A stretch of DNA of 64,000 nucleotides from positions 3,410,001 to 3,474,000 of the forward strand of contig NC_134830.1 in the NCBI RefSeq assembly GCF_004210375.1, given 5' to 3'. Shown piece after piece: positions 49,641 to 60,873 of this stretch. The translations under genes were made by a program, and so were the position numbers. Numbering within the stretch: position 1 is the stretch's first letter; every line of letters begins with the position of its first letter. The notes beneath the pieces are model-generated. The model did no database searches. It worked only from the letters and a program-made list of their open reading frames with translations, and was not told the origin of the DNA. This DNA comes from Tachypleus tridentatus (lineage: Eukaryota > Arthropoda > Merostomata > Xiphosura > Limulidae).

Positions 49641-50595
49641 CTAGAAGTGTAAGCAATATACAAGATGAAATCAGAGTTCTTTTTAGTGTTTAATAATTAG
49701 TTATTTTATCAAAATGATTCACAATTAACACAAACACTAACCTATGCAAATATAGATATAAATGGATAGCCCAGAGACCTCTAGTTATTTAGGTATAGCC
49801 TACCTTTAAATTTGAACTACGACCAAAGGATAGTCAGTCAACAGAACCCCCTGTTTAAAAGGGCATTTACCAGTATTCTGAACTGAACATTAAGACTGAC
49901 ACATGGAAATTACTAAGGTGAAACTTAAACAGCTTTGTTTAAAGTTGTAAATACAGTAAGAAAAACACAACCAATATTACACATTGTCCACTGTTCTAGT
50001 ATATATAGACAAATAAACCAGTAGCTTAATGACAGTAAGGAAAATTTAAGAAGCATATTTATAAATTGACATGAGAATTATTTTCAAACTACAACTAAGA
50101 AGCTGTTTTTATTACTATTAAAATTAAGGATAAAAACCCTACTCTAATAAAACAATTATATGGGTTCAACAATTAGAAGTTCTAACTAAACCTGACTGGA
50201 ACACAGTGAACATAATTACAAATGAATGAAATAACCATGAATTCCAGAAACTGTCACTAGTTGTTTTATTTGCATGAAGACATAAAACCTAAACTTTAAA
50301 CAAATAAAACACCTTGTAAAATTATGTAGAGTTCATGACCATTTCATCTATTTGTAGTTAGGACTTTTGAAACATGCAGTTACACCACAGAAAATAAAGC
50401 TATATGTCTAACTACATCTTCTGATAGTGGAATGTCAGTGAACAAATGTGTAGAATGAATGAGAGAGCATTTTGCATCAAGCAGTCATTACACTACAGTA
50501 AGTTCTTCAGCAGATTAGTACAGTGAACATTCTATGTAGAGAAGATATATGTCATTGGTGTCTTCTTCAGGTACAATGTACAGTTCTTTGGGAAT
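49641..50595. other. AFF intron 1, part; no feature
   Basis: AT-rich, single copy as far as seen. Confidence 0.4.
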
Positions 50596-51016
50596 AATTT
50601 CTAAATTATGGACGACTAGGTTTGAATCTTGGGGACATTTAGACCATCTGTTCAAGCACATATTTTGATACCTAATGAATTATCTACAATGTTTCTAACT
50701 GTAAGAGCATGGTATCAAGATCTTGTGTTTAGATAACTGAACTGTGGACCATCTTTAGTTCATTATGACCTTACTTTGACCTGAGAGCTGGTACATGGCT
50801 TTCAGTTAGGATGTGTATATTGGATGGTTGTAGTGAAAGAAAAGTTAAAATGATTGTTCTTACTACATTTTATGTTTCATGTTAACAACAACTCATCCAC
50901 TATTAAAGGTTTAACGTTAAAAATTTGACCTCTTGTGCCTCTTTACTATAAAATGTGTAGTTTGAGTAAGGTACATAAACCTAAGTGTCTGGGTAAGTCA
51001 TGGTTCAAGTGAGGTC
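50596..51016 (-). repeat. Right copy of inverted repeat flanking AFF exons 2-3
   Basis: Partner of 46880-47338 in reverse orientation, in AFF intron 1. Sequence differences between the arms are modest, mainly single substitutions and short indels. The pair brackets 3.26 kb containing AFF exons 2 and 3. Confidence 0.88.
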
Positions 51017-53139
51017 ATAAGCCTAACTACCTAAGTAGTTCACAATGATCATGGGTTAAAGGTCATGTTATCGAATTTGTTGACTTGAATTCAAAATTTT
51101 ATTGATCTACTATTTGATGAATTTCTGTCAATAAGTTTGGAATCAAATTGTAGATTATAAATCAAATTTTAATATTATATATGAGATAATTTCTTAATTT
51201 GATAGTAAGTACTAAAAGAACACATTTAAATGTAGAATTTTGAGAGTCACATGGTATGCCGAATACAGCACTGTTTAAAATAAGATGTCTGTAATGTCAA
51301 AATACCAAGACTATAATTTTGTAGAAATTAGGAACTCAAATTAGCATTAGCTTGTGTAAGAAATGATAACCTCATATCTTTTTAATATTGTTGAGATGTA
51401 GCTTGTGTACTGAATCAAACATTTGTTCAACTCTATGTTTTGAAAAGGTCCATCATATACTCACTACAGTATGTGAATAACCAATGCTTTACCTTTACTG
51501 AGTTTTTAAGCCATTTTAATCCATGAAAAAACTACCATGTTCTTTAGAACCAAGATTTCAAGAAGTTTCTTTAGTCTGCTCAAAGTTTAATATTTTTTAA
51601 ATCTAAAGACATCTTACTTACTAAGCTTAATTTATTATGAGATTCTAAAGTGTCAGTGTACTTATTACACTTATAAAAAACAATTGTTTGATATCCTTCA
51701 CATGTAAACTTTTAAAAGGCTTAGCAACTTGCATCCAGCAGCAACCAAGTTCAAAAATCACAGTGATAAGAGACAATTATTTATTTTACTTTTTATTTAT
51801 TGTTCTATATTTTAAGAAAAATAAGTTTAATGATTTATTTCTAAATAGTAATAATCTACATACACATATAATGTATAATAACTGAAATGCGACTGTATAT
51901 TACAAAATGATAGTTTACTAAAATACAGCAACATAAGGAAGACTAAGGGTCAGTTTTATATTATTAGATACGTGACGAGTACACATGCACCACATCAATG
52001 CAAGTTATGTAACGTAGGCATGACTAGACGGTCAATATAATAAGAAAAATTATATATATACACACACACAAATATATAGCATTATGGGACATAAGCTACT
52101 TCCACTATACATTTGTATTTTCATGTTATAATATGTTGTCATTCTAACATGTAAAAAGCACAATTTATGTTTATTTCCTGATTTTTTTTATGATCGTTAC
52201 AAAGTTGGTCAAGTGACAGACCCCACACAGTTAGAGTACAGAAAATAACAAAATATATAGTCTCACTCAAAACAAACACTGGAAACATATTCAGCAGGCT
52301 TTACAGATTACACAGATAATATTTGAAATACCCTGAGACAAAGAATAGTTTTCATATTCATCACTTCACACTCAAATTAGTAACAAAATACTATTTTCAC
52401 AAACAAATCTTTAATAAACATATTTCATTAAAAAAATCTGATTTTTTGCATGCTAAAAACTTGTAATCTTTAGTAAAAGTCTACCACACTTTGAAGATAC
52501 ACATGCTGTACCAAAAGTTATAGCTAAATAATTAACGTGAGCAAAGGTGTAGGAGAACTCCTATGTTATACCAAGCCCATCAAGAAAGGGTCAATAAAGT
52601 TCAGAGATGAGTTATCACATGATTCTTAATTTGAAACTTTTCAGCTTTGAAGATAGATTCAAAGACATGAACTTGTTTTCTACACAACACAGAAAATCAC
52701 AGGTAAGCTAAAACCAAAATTTAAAAAAAATCATAAGATGATGTGGACTTGAGTTTCATCTTTGTTTAATAATTTAATCTTCATGATGAACTGTTTTCTT
52801 TGTTCAATGACTCAAACAGGTCGAGCAGCCGTCTGTTACTTAGACTTTTCTTATGTTCTGTTTTGTGGAAGAAAAGAAATGCTTAGGCATAACTAATGTT
52901 TTAGCCCTATGTTCACAGTAAATGTAATAAGTTACTCTGAACTCTTTAGTCCTTGTTTCCACCTCTCCACAACTAACAGTGTATCACTATTTATACTGGT
53001 TGTCCTTACCAGACTTTTTAGTACATTTCAATTCCATAGACAAAAGAATCCACTTCACTATGGAAACAGAGGAACAAAACAGTCTATTGTTTCTTGACCT
53101 ACTCATCAGCAAACCAGCAAAACAAATAACCACTACTGT
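51017..53139. other. AFF intron 1, part; no feature
   Basis: AT-rich single-copy sequence with a short (TA)n/(CA)n tract near 52050. Small open frames here show no coding character. Confidence 0.4.
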
Positions 53140-53360
53140 ATACAGTATCCCTCCACAATAATGATGAGGGTCTTCATTACGTCTCCTCTCCCTCCACGAT
53201 AATGATGAGGGTCTTCATTACGTCCCCTCTCCCTCCACGATAATGATGAGGGTCTTCATTACGTCTCCTCTCCCTCCACGATAATGATGAGGGTCTTCAT
53301 TACGTCTCCTCTCCCTCCACGATAATGATGAGGGTCTTCATTATGTCTCCTCTCCACCAG
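53140..53360. repeat. 41-bp minisatellite, five copies
   Basis: Unit 'ccctccacgataatgatgag' + 'ggtcttcattacgtctcctc' + 't', nearly identical copies. Confidence 0.95.
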
Positions 53361-53369
53361 TGTAATTAG

Positions 53370-55000
53370 ATTTTATCTCCTCAGTATCTCTTTGTATGAT
53401 TTATCATTTACCTCTGGAACCAGTTTTATGACTCTTCTCTGCACTCTAAGATATCAAAACCTTTTTTTCTTTAAGGTATGATGACCAACAATGTGCAGTG
53501 TATTTCAAATACGGTCTGACATAGGTCTTATATCAAACATGTCTCAGTATCCAGAAACGCTGAGGAAGATCTTATGATTCCATGATTTTGGTTGGACTTT
53601 CTAGTAACTTCTGAAATATGTCACTGGACTTTCAAAGTCTGAATAATGTAATATCTGTAAACATTTTCATAAGCTGTAAAAATTAGCTTCACCCCAATCA
53701 TGAAGAAATCTTTCTTGGATATTACTTATTCCTGAAAGCATAACTCAATACTTTTCAGTATCAATATGAAACATCCACTCCTTTAATATCTTGAGATTGG
53801 ACTTTTAATTTTTCAGTGTAGTCTTTAGTCCTTACTGAATTACATATTTTAGAATCATCAAAACATGACATAATTATTTAATATTCTCAGAGAGATCATG
53901 AATAAATATAGCAAACAAGATCTGTCCATGCACTAAGTCTTAGAAAGCACCACTAATAACTTTTTTACACCCAGACTTCTCTCCATTGACTGAGACACAC
54001 TGAAATCTTTAAAAGATATGGTTCAATTCAGTTACACATATTTCCTGTGATAGCATACTCTTTTAACTTATGCAGCAATTTTCAGTGATGAACAGAACTG
54101 ATACCTTACTGCAGTCAAGAAATATAACATCAAATGGTGTACTCTCATCATCAACGTCCAGCCTTCCAAGGTCTCAATTATATTAGTAAGACAATCTTTC
54201 CACTACAGAACCATATTGCGAGTGTGAAATTATATTTAACCTTTGTAACGGGTCTACTATCCTTTTTATAATAACTTTCTCCAGTAATTTAGCCACCTGT
54301 GAAGCAAGATAAACTGGTTTATAATTGGGCACAAGTTCCTCATTTCTTTTCTTATGAAGTACAGTCATCACAGCAGACGTCCAATCACGTGGTAGTTATA
54401 CTGACTCTAAAGACTTTAATATTAACTATTGGTTAAGATTTAGCTATTTGATCTGTTGTAATATGTTGATAGATGTTATCAGGTCTTACAGCCTCAAATT
54501 CACTTACCAGCTTCATCAACTGAAATATCTCATCTTCATTTGTAATAAAATCTGAAAGCTTATTTTGTGTGTACATTTACTGACATCAAGTGTTCAGTTA
54601 TCTTCTTCAGTTTCAACAAAGACTATACAGTCTTACTCAAAATTAAAACACAGATACAAGTGTGGTGTTTAGTGTAGGATTTACATTAACTACCTGGCTG
54701 AAAGGTTTTTGATGTCTCTGTAACTATTTTTAAAAGAGATCTATTCATCTTCATATCTTTAACAAGTTGTTGTTTTTTTTTGTACATGTTATTCTTAAAT
54801 CTTTGCCAAGCACGGGTCTTATTCCTGACATCTTTAGCAGCACGTCTATTAAACCAAATAGGTTTCATTTTTCTTTATTATTGCTAATATACTTTGGTAC
54901 AATTACTGTATTTATCACTAAAAATATTCTATGTTTCTTTTGTTTTTATCTGCAACCAGTAGATCCCAGCTCAAATGAAACATTAATTCTATATTATCTT
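53370..55000 (-). mobile_element. CR1/L2-like LINE relic (reverse transcriptase)
   Basis: Minus-strand peptides in the proper order: K-P-I-W-F-N-R-R-A-A near 54866, N-Y-K-P-V-Y-L-A-S-Q-V-A-K-L-L-E-K-V-I near 54320-54270, a degraded V-I-F-L-D-C-S-K and V-I-S-G-A-F...L-F-A-I-F-I-H-D-L, then Y-V-R-P-Y-L-K-Y near 53520. These are the RT landmarks of CR1/L2 elements ('nYRPVSLtSqv.KilE', 'D-f-x-K-A-F-D', 'YVRPhLEY'). Numerous stops and frameshifts show it is dead. It is in the same orientation as the AFF gene. Confidence 0.72.
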
Positions 55001-56040
55001 CATTTGTAATAATTTAGTTCTTGATGAGGAAATCACCCATACCTCAACTCACATCACAATCAAAGACAGCCACTGCACAATCACTCTTTCTCAGTTAAGG
55101 ATTCCATAATATTTAGATTATTTCTACGTTTATTTAAATTAAGTATTTTATTTAGTGGTTAAGAAGCTTATTTGAAATGTTTACTCTTAACTAAATTACT
55201 TAGAAAGTCTTATGATATCAGCGTTAACTTTGAAAAACGTTTTCATGTTCCATACAAAAAATTGTATACGTTCACTGTCTTATTTTGGATTTACTGATCT
55301 ATTATCTTTATCCTACCATTTTCTTGTGTAGTGATATCTGATATAGTAGCTATAAAGATCTTATATATTCTACCTTGATTATTTATGATTTATAGTTTGA
55401 GTTTGAACATAATATTGATTCGTTTCTACCACTTCAGAATTATGTATCATCAAATAGCTTTATTGTTGGTTAGAAAAAAATACTTTTTTTTTTTAACTTG
55501 GTTTCTATATTGTTCTTGAGATATTCTAACAATATACTTGGATTGAGTTTAAATCACACACAAACACCGAATATCATACGCTGTATTACTACTATTAGTA
55601 CTAATACAAATGTAGGCTTAACGTTGGCAGTAACAAGCACACAAATTCAACGACTCAGCACTGTTTCCTAGGCCTAACATGCGTTCTTATTTTTTATTAA
55701 TTACGAGAATGTTAACAAAGTCATTATGAAACTTAATGAGAAGTTTTACCTACTCCTAATCAGAGTAAAATAACATAAAAATAAGCCTTACAATATTTCT
55801 AACACAACTGGTTATAATGATTAACATATCTTAACAGAAATTAGCAATCCTTTTTACAAAAATCATATTCGGTTAAACTTGGAAAATCGAACACAATAAT
55901 GCTATTATTCTACTAATCTACTTTATTTATAAAGCAATTTCGAAATTCATGTCAACGAGTTATTAAAGCTTATTTTGATTTATAATTATTTTAATATTAC
56001 ATTAGCATTATTTCACTAAATCAATAAAATGTTTCATCAC
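55001..56040. other. AFF intron 1, proximal part
   Basis: AT-rich sequence without recognised repeats between the CR1/L2-like relic and the exon 1 donor. Confidence 0.4.
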
Positions 56041-56069
56041 CTGTTTGCTTCCGGCTTCATTTTAGACAT
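56041..56069 (-). CDS. AFF: AFF-family gene, first coding exon
   Basis: This 29-nt exon begins at ATG 56069 and reads M-S-K-M-K-P-E-A-N plus the first two bases of a serine codon, then a CAG|GTGATG donor at 56040. The missing base is supplied by the T that opens the next exon at 49640, giving M-S-K-M-K-P-E-A-N-S followed by D-V-D-R-D-V-L-R. This resembles the short N-termini of AFF1 and AFF4, which lead into D/E-D-R-N-x-L-R. An in-frame TGA lies eight codons upstream and no other ATG intervenes, which fixes the start. The site sits in a small CpG-containing patch (TCGCGCG at 56070-56076) that is unusual in this AT-rich window and fits a promoter-proximal exon. An exon this short could be coincidence; phase, position and motif continuity together make it likely. 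Confidence 0.65.
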
Positions 56070-56300
56070 CTCGCGCGTCAAGCTCTGCCGAGTTCAAAGG
56101 CCGTGAAAAGATTCGAAAAATTTTAACCAAAGGGTTTTGCTTCAAAATTCATTATATGGTACAGTTTTTATAATACTCTCTAAAGTTTTAGATTTAACAT
56201 AAAAGAATAAATTCATTCACTTCAGCACAGAGAAGTTCCATACATATAACTTTCTTGTACTGATCTTAAGAGTATCGACTGATTATCAATGGTGACTTCT
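56070..56300 (-). promoter_or_regulatory. Putative AFF promoter / 5' UTR region
   Basis: This is the sequence directly upstream of the inferred AFF start codon. It contains a short GC- and CpG-rich patch at about 56050-56105 in otherwise ~70% AT DNA, then AT-rich sequence. No convincing TATA box or initiator was picked out. The call rests only on position and base composition. Confidence 0.3.
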
Positions 56301-58270
56301 AATACTTTAATAAACAGTGACACTGTAACATTTGTTGGAAATGATCAAAATCACTGTAAGAAACTCGGGAAAAAATCACTGACAATGAAACTAGCCCAAT
56401 ATGCCCAGAATTTATAAGTTCAATTTTTTCTTCTTTTCAGTTTGTCATGTACGAGTTAACTCATTGCACTGATATATCGCAATTACTCACTCAAGATTAC
56501 TCAAAAAAATAAATATTTTTTCATCATACATATTAAATATATTTTTGAGGATTTTTTCACATTAAAAACAATCTTCATAACATTTGTTGATAACTTTAAT
56601 CTTGTTATATACATATGTGATTAATTTTCTTTGTCAAAGAAATACCATAATCCCGCCAGTACGATTACCAACTTAATACAGTAGTATTATACCGTATTGT
56701 CTGAAATACTATGCAATTTCCAAATCAACAGTCAAACTGTATTTTATTGTAAATAAAATCGCAAAACATTGTTCTGCGAGTAAATTACAATACACGCCTA
56801 ACAATTTATATCAGCGAATATTTCAAGAAATAAAAAAATATTAAATAATATAATTTGTGTATATATTAAATAGGGTTTTATGAAAGTTTAGATCTAAAAT
56901 TTGTTCTTTCAAGGATTTGTTACGCAGTAAATGGTTTATATTTTAAAATAACAAAGAATAGTTTGCCTAGTGTTGAAATGTCGTTCCTGAGTTAATGCTG
57001 CAAGGCTTAGAACAAATTCTGTTAAAAGCGAACAGTTTCAATAAACCTATTTACGATAGGCCTATTGTAGCTACTCTACAAAAGACTCTACTCTGTAAAG
57101 AGTTTTCCTCAATGCACACTTATGTCAACTTGTTCAAAAATCGTTAAATTATATTTATTATAATATACCTTGAAAAACAACTGAGTTGGTGTTTACTAGT
57201 AGCAAACCTTTAAGTTTATCCTGTTGAAATCAAAGATGTATATGCACAATAATTCCTTTTATATAACTTTACGTGAAAATTCTTCAAAACAAACATTAAC
57301 ACGAGTGTCCTAGGTCAGCTTTTCATAAACTTTGGTTTCTCTCAAGGTATTTGTGATGTTATTTCCAATTATCTTGGACAAATATTTAGTTTAAAGACAA
57401 GCTTCGAGAACCTAATTCAACTGAGATGTGCACGAATGTGGCTTTTCCTCTTTTCCCTTCTCCAGGAGAAAGGTCTTTACAACTGACCTGAAAAAATAAT
57501 AAGTAATGGTGATTTGATTTGTTGATAAAGGATGGAAAAGTCCTGTGTTAAGGAAGGTGAATTATCAAACATCGAGACTTGTTTGAATTAATTTCAACTG
57601 TGAACATGGGGATAAAAGAAATGGTGCCTTCCCAAGGTGGCGGGTTACTATAAATCATATGACTCAGAATATGGAGAGTAGCATTTGAGAAAACTCACTT
57701 TCACAGGACAAGCACCTGGGCTGAAAGACGAAACATGATTATAATAATTATACAACACATGGATGCGAAGCACGGTTAATAAACGACTGTTATTCTACAT
57801 TATCTATATTAATTTGAGATATAAATTATACAGAGATAACAGATTACAGAGTGCGCTAGAAATTGTATTTAGCGTTCACGTGAGAAGGTTTCTTGTTTCT
57901 GCTTTTTCACAGTAATTACGAGCTAGTTTGTTAGGAGGAATGTTACTTATTTTGTTAACAGTGATATAGCTTCTTATGATTCTGTTCTATAGAAGCTGTA
58001 GGTATTGGGAATATTACTTGATATATTGAAAGTGTTCCTGTTTTATGACTTGATTTTGTACACTGATGGTTCGTGAGTGATTAATTCACTTGCTAATTGA
58101 CTCTTCAAGTTTTCTCAAGTATACTGAACATGTACGTTTTCTATTGAATATTACACCATGAAATTTGTCACTAGGGTTTATTTTAACGTATATGTTGGCC
58201 AGTTTTAGTTGTTGTTTTTGTCACTTTTGAAAATCTTAGTTCAGACTACGACAGAATATTATAATTTGAG
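56301..58270. other. Intergenic region between the CNBD2-like and AFF genes
   Basis: About 2 kb of AT-rich single-copy DNA; any AFF promoter or 5' noncoding exon would lie here or at 56070-56300. No exon or element was recognised. Confidence 0.4.
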
Positions 58271-58409
58271 GCTTGAGTGGGTTGAAAAGGACCCACCAGA
58301 CGTTATACCAATTAGTTCTAACATCTAATGGTTTTTGTACTCAATCCGCAACAATTAGCGGATCTCTAGAAATGCTCCAAAGGGAGATGAATGTTGCTAA
58401 AGGTTTTTT

Positions 58410-58626
58410 AAACATATTACCAGTTCTGATCTCGCATCTACCGAGACAGACAACTGTGTTAAACATATTACCAGTTCTGATCTCACATCTACCGAGACAG
58501 ACAACTGTATTAAACATATTACCAGTTCTGATCTCGCATCTACCGAGACAGACAACTGTGTTAAACATATTACCAGTTCTGATCTCACATCTACCGAGAC
58601 TGACAACTGTATTAAACATATTACCC
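58410..58626. repeat. 51-bp minisatellite, about four copies
   Basis: Unit 'aaacatattaccagttctga' + 'tctcgcatctaccgagacag' + 'acaactgtgtt', alternating 'ctcgcat' and 'ctcacat' types in an A-B-A-B order. A period of 17 codons keeps frames open on both strands. Confidence 0.94.
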
Positions 58627-58673
58627 CTATGAGAAGCAATTCAACAAAAACAAAGAAATCCAACCCGTTTTTT

Positions 58674-58679
58674 TTTATT
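58674..58679 (-). terminator. Possible poly(A) signal of the CNBD2-like gene
   Basis: AATAAA on the minus strand, about 160 nt downstream of the stop codon, running into a genomic A-run. It is placed suitably, but the hexamer is frequent in such AT-rich DNA. Confidence 0.3.
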
Positions 58680-58838
58680 GCTCACATATTCCATAATATC
58701 ATTATTTCTATTCATGTCACAAAAGGAAAACCATTTGAAACTGGACAGTTAAATTGAAAGGATCTTTCGATGTTTTTAAGTTCTCTAGATAACTATTTTC
58801 ACATGTCACCGAATAAAGTATAAAATAATCTAATGTTA

Positions 58839-59021
58839 TTATAGACGTTTTTTCGCACGCTGTTGGGAGAGTACTTCTTGAAAAACATTACGGCGATACA
58901 GGTGCCATCTGTCGTTCTCCAAGTGCTTCTCCATGATTTCTTGATCATCGGGCAGTTGACATTCCAGATTAGCACGTAGCTTTAGCAGTAATCTCGTGTG
59001 TGTCGGCCCCTCATCAACATT
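58839..59021 (-). CDS. CNBD2-like gene, terminal exon
   Basis: Sixty residues and a TAA at 58839-58841, beginning after TTCCTAG (59022-59023) in phase 0: N-V-D-E-G-P-T-H-T-R-L-L-L-K-L-R-A-N-L-E, then C-Q-L-P-D-D-Q-E-I, then N-D-R-W-H-L-Y-R-R-N-V and a basic end A-K-K-R-L. Proteins of the CNBD2 group end with a 'LP(s/t)D-x-x-I....W-x-x-Y-(k/r)' tail after the last domain, which this matches. The exon is too short to stand out as an open frame on its own and was found by reading on from the domains upstream. A downstream AATAAA on the minus strand (58674-58679) could serve as a poly(A) signal. Confidence 0.65.
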   Translation of the reverse strand, partial: NVDEGPTHTRLLLKLRANLECQLPDDQEIMEKHLENDRWHLYRRNVFQEVLSQQRAKKRL

Positions 59022-59085
59022 CTAGGAATTAATAAACAGCGGACTTGATTCTTGGTTATAATATAGGTTCTCTTCAGGTTCTCAC
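59022..59085 (-). pseudogene. Frame-broken CNBD-like segment before the terminal exon
   Basis: Directly upstream of the last exon the minus strand reads G-E-N-L-K-R-T-Y-I-I-T-K-N-Q-V-R-C-L-L-I-P-R. This fits the end of a cNMP-binding domain ('GE........v.CL.iPR') and supplies the part missing after 60874. An acceptor TTTAG precedes it at 59086-59087. It is one base out of frame with the 58839-59021 exon, into which it otherwise runs directly. No intron of workable size separates them. Either a base is missing from this assembly, the gene is damaged, or this segment is really intron and the resemblance is chance. Confidence 0.45.
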
Positions 59086-59469
59086 CTAAATGGAAGACAT
59101 TTTCGCATGTCTACAACAAGAACTTCGTATCTCCTAAACCATTTATACTAACTTTATCAACTGGATTTCGTCTTTACCGTCTCCCACTAGAGGCATGTTA
59201 GATTACACTTAATAATATAAGAACCAACATCAGTAATTTAACACCAGACATTAAAATTTGTTTGTTTTTACTGAAAACAACGCAAAAACAAAGTAAGTTA
59301 ATTTTTCAACATTATTGTTTGTTGTTAAGATCATATCCGTAGAATGTCTTAACATGTTGTACACATAAAATGCTTGATTTTAACTCTACAAGAATTCCTC
59401 TGAACCAATAAGTTCAATAAATAATGAGTTTTAAAAGTCGGTTAATACAGATAAATTGTAGTTATTCAA

Positions 59470-59790
59470 CAGATGAGACAGTGAACATCCTGTATGGCAT
59501 AAACGTAATCTGTTTAAATATATTACATAAAGCTGTTATACCAGAATGATAAGTTTTTCTTTATGTAACACATAAACGTGATCTGTTTAAATATATTACA
59601 TAAAGCTGTTATACCAGAATGATAAGTTTTTCTTTAACACATAAACGTGATCTGTTTAAATATATTACATAAAGCTGTTATACCAGAATGATAAGTTTTC
59701 TTTATGTAACACATAAACTTGATCTGTTTAAATATATTAAATAAAGCTGTTACACCAGAATGATAAGTTTTTCTTTATGTAACACATTGC
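59470..59790. repeat. ~72-bp tandem repeat, four copies
   Basis: 'cataaacgtgatctgtttaa' with 'atatattacataaagctgtt' and 'ataccagaatgataagtttt' repeats at 59498, 59571, 59640 and 59712 within the CNBD2-like gene's last intron. Confidence 0.92.
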
Positions 59791-59848
59791 TATTGTTCCC
59801 GTAATTCCTTCACTAAAACCAACCAGATGCCTCTTTCCTAAATAAATT

Positions 59849-59896
59849 CGCAGATAGCTCTCGAGTAGTTTTGTGCGAAATTCAAACCAAACCAAA
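59849..59896 (-). mobile_element. SINE, family A, terminal fragment
   Basis: Plus-strand reading 'gcagatagctctcgagtagt' + 'tttgtgcgaaattcaaacc' is the reverse of the family-A end 'gaatttcgcgcaaagctac...gggctatctgc'; the fragment is thus oriented opposite to the copies at 34358 and 60323. Confidence 0.6.
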
Positions 59897-60322
59897 TCTA
59901 AATAAATAGCCGATTTTACTGAGAGCCATCTGGTAGTGAACAACACAATTCAAAAAAAAATTAGAAAATCAATATAAGAGGGTAAACGTTCGTCTACAGT
60001 TTCAGTTCGCACAAATTTGAGTGTAGAATTAGACTATGTGGATTGTGTTATCTTGGGTAAGTACTTTATCATGTTGTGTTAGTTATGGTAAGTAATACAT
60101 AAAGATGTGTGAGTTAAGGTAAGTTTTACATCAGGCTGTGTTAGTTAAAGTATATACTACAGCAGATCTGTCAGTTTAATTGAAGTCAATAATTACTTTG
60201 TGGTAACTAATTAAAGTAGTTGCAACATACAGTTGTGTTAATTAACTTAAAATCAAGAACACATTATGCCGTTTACTAAGAGAAAGCGCCACGTAATTCA
60301 GAAGTGAAACAATTTGTTGAAG

Positions 60323-60586
60323 GTTTTGAATTTCGCGCAAAGCTACACGAGGGCTATCTGCGCTAGCCGTCCCTAATTTAGCAATGTAAGACAAGAAGGA
60401 AGGCAGCTAGTCATCACCACCCACCGCCAACGCTTGGACTACTCTTTTACCAACGAATAATGGGATTGACCGTCACATTAAAACGCCCCCATGGCTGAAA
60501 GGGCGAGCATGTTGGGTGCGACACGGATTCGAACCCGCGACCCTCAAATTACGAGTCGAACGCTTTAACCCACCTGGCCATGCCAT
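60323..60586 (-). mobile_element. SINE, family A (tRNA-derived), full length
   Basis: Minus-strand head 'ggcatggccaggtgggttaa' (box A), 'gactcgtaatttgaggg' anticodon arm (CGT, threonine-like), and 'cgggttcgaatccgtgtc' (box B), then 'ccatgggggcgttttaatgt' and the body, ending 'gcgcgaaattcaaaac'. It is the best preserved SINE in the window and is located in the last intron region of the CNBD2-like gene. Confidence 0.85.
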
Positions 60587-60654
60587 ATTAGCGATGGTAT
60601 CGAGAAATGTATACACATTATAACTTTTAATGAACATTAACCATTATAATGTTT

Positions 60655-60785
60655 TATCAACAGTGAATAAAACAGCATTTAATCAACCACAGACAATATA
60701 ACTTTTGATGAACAATAGACAATATAACTTTTAAGAAACAATGGACAATATAACTTTTAAGAACTTTTAAGAAACAATAACGATA
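60655..60785. repeat. Short imperfect tandem repeat
   Basis: 'caatataacttttaagaaac' variants recur four times over about 130 bp. Confidence 0.75.
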
Positions 60786-60873
60786 TAATATTTAATTCAC
60801 AACTGACGAGATAATATTCAATGTATAGTATTTTATCAATATGTACGATGAACATATATAAAACTAGTTTCAC

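Larger units (their letters stand above)
7487..56069 (-). other. AFF: AFF/lilliputian-family gene span (5 exons placed)
   Basis: AFF proteins (AFF1-4 in vertebrates, lilliputian in flies) are nuclear scaffolds of the super elongation complex that recruit P-TEFb to RNA polymerase II. The five exons found occur on the minus strand in the order expected for the family: N-terminal homology region, then acidic serine-rich segment, then the W-x-L-x-x-F motif. Junctions 1/2 and 2/3 agree in phase, and the 21.9 kb exon joins the 7.6 kb exon in phase 0. The exon ending at 47944 and the exon starting at 21992 do not match in phase, so at least one intervening exon (including the ALF region) is unlocated. 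The C-terminal homology domain would lie left of the window. Introns hold most of the satellite DNA of the window. Family assignment is by reading the peptides, not by a search. Confidence 0.75.

Noticed and set aside
59737-59946. Minus-strand 69-codon frame in the last intron of the CNBD2-like gene
   Set aside because: It is built from a SINE fragment (59849-59896) and the 72-bp tandem repeat.
60520-60586. Functional tRNA-Thr gene
   Set aside because: Boxes A and B and a CGT anticodon-like triplet are present, but the stems are imperfect and the sequence continues into a dispersed SINE body that recurs elsewhere in the window.
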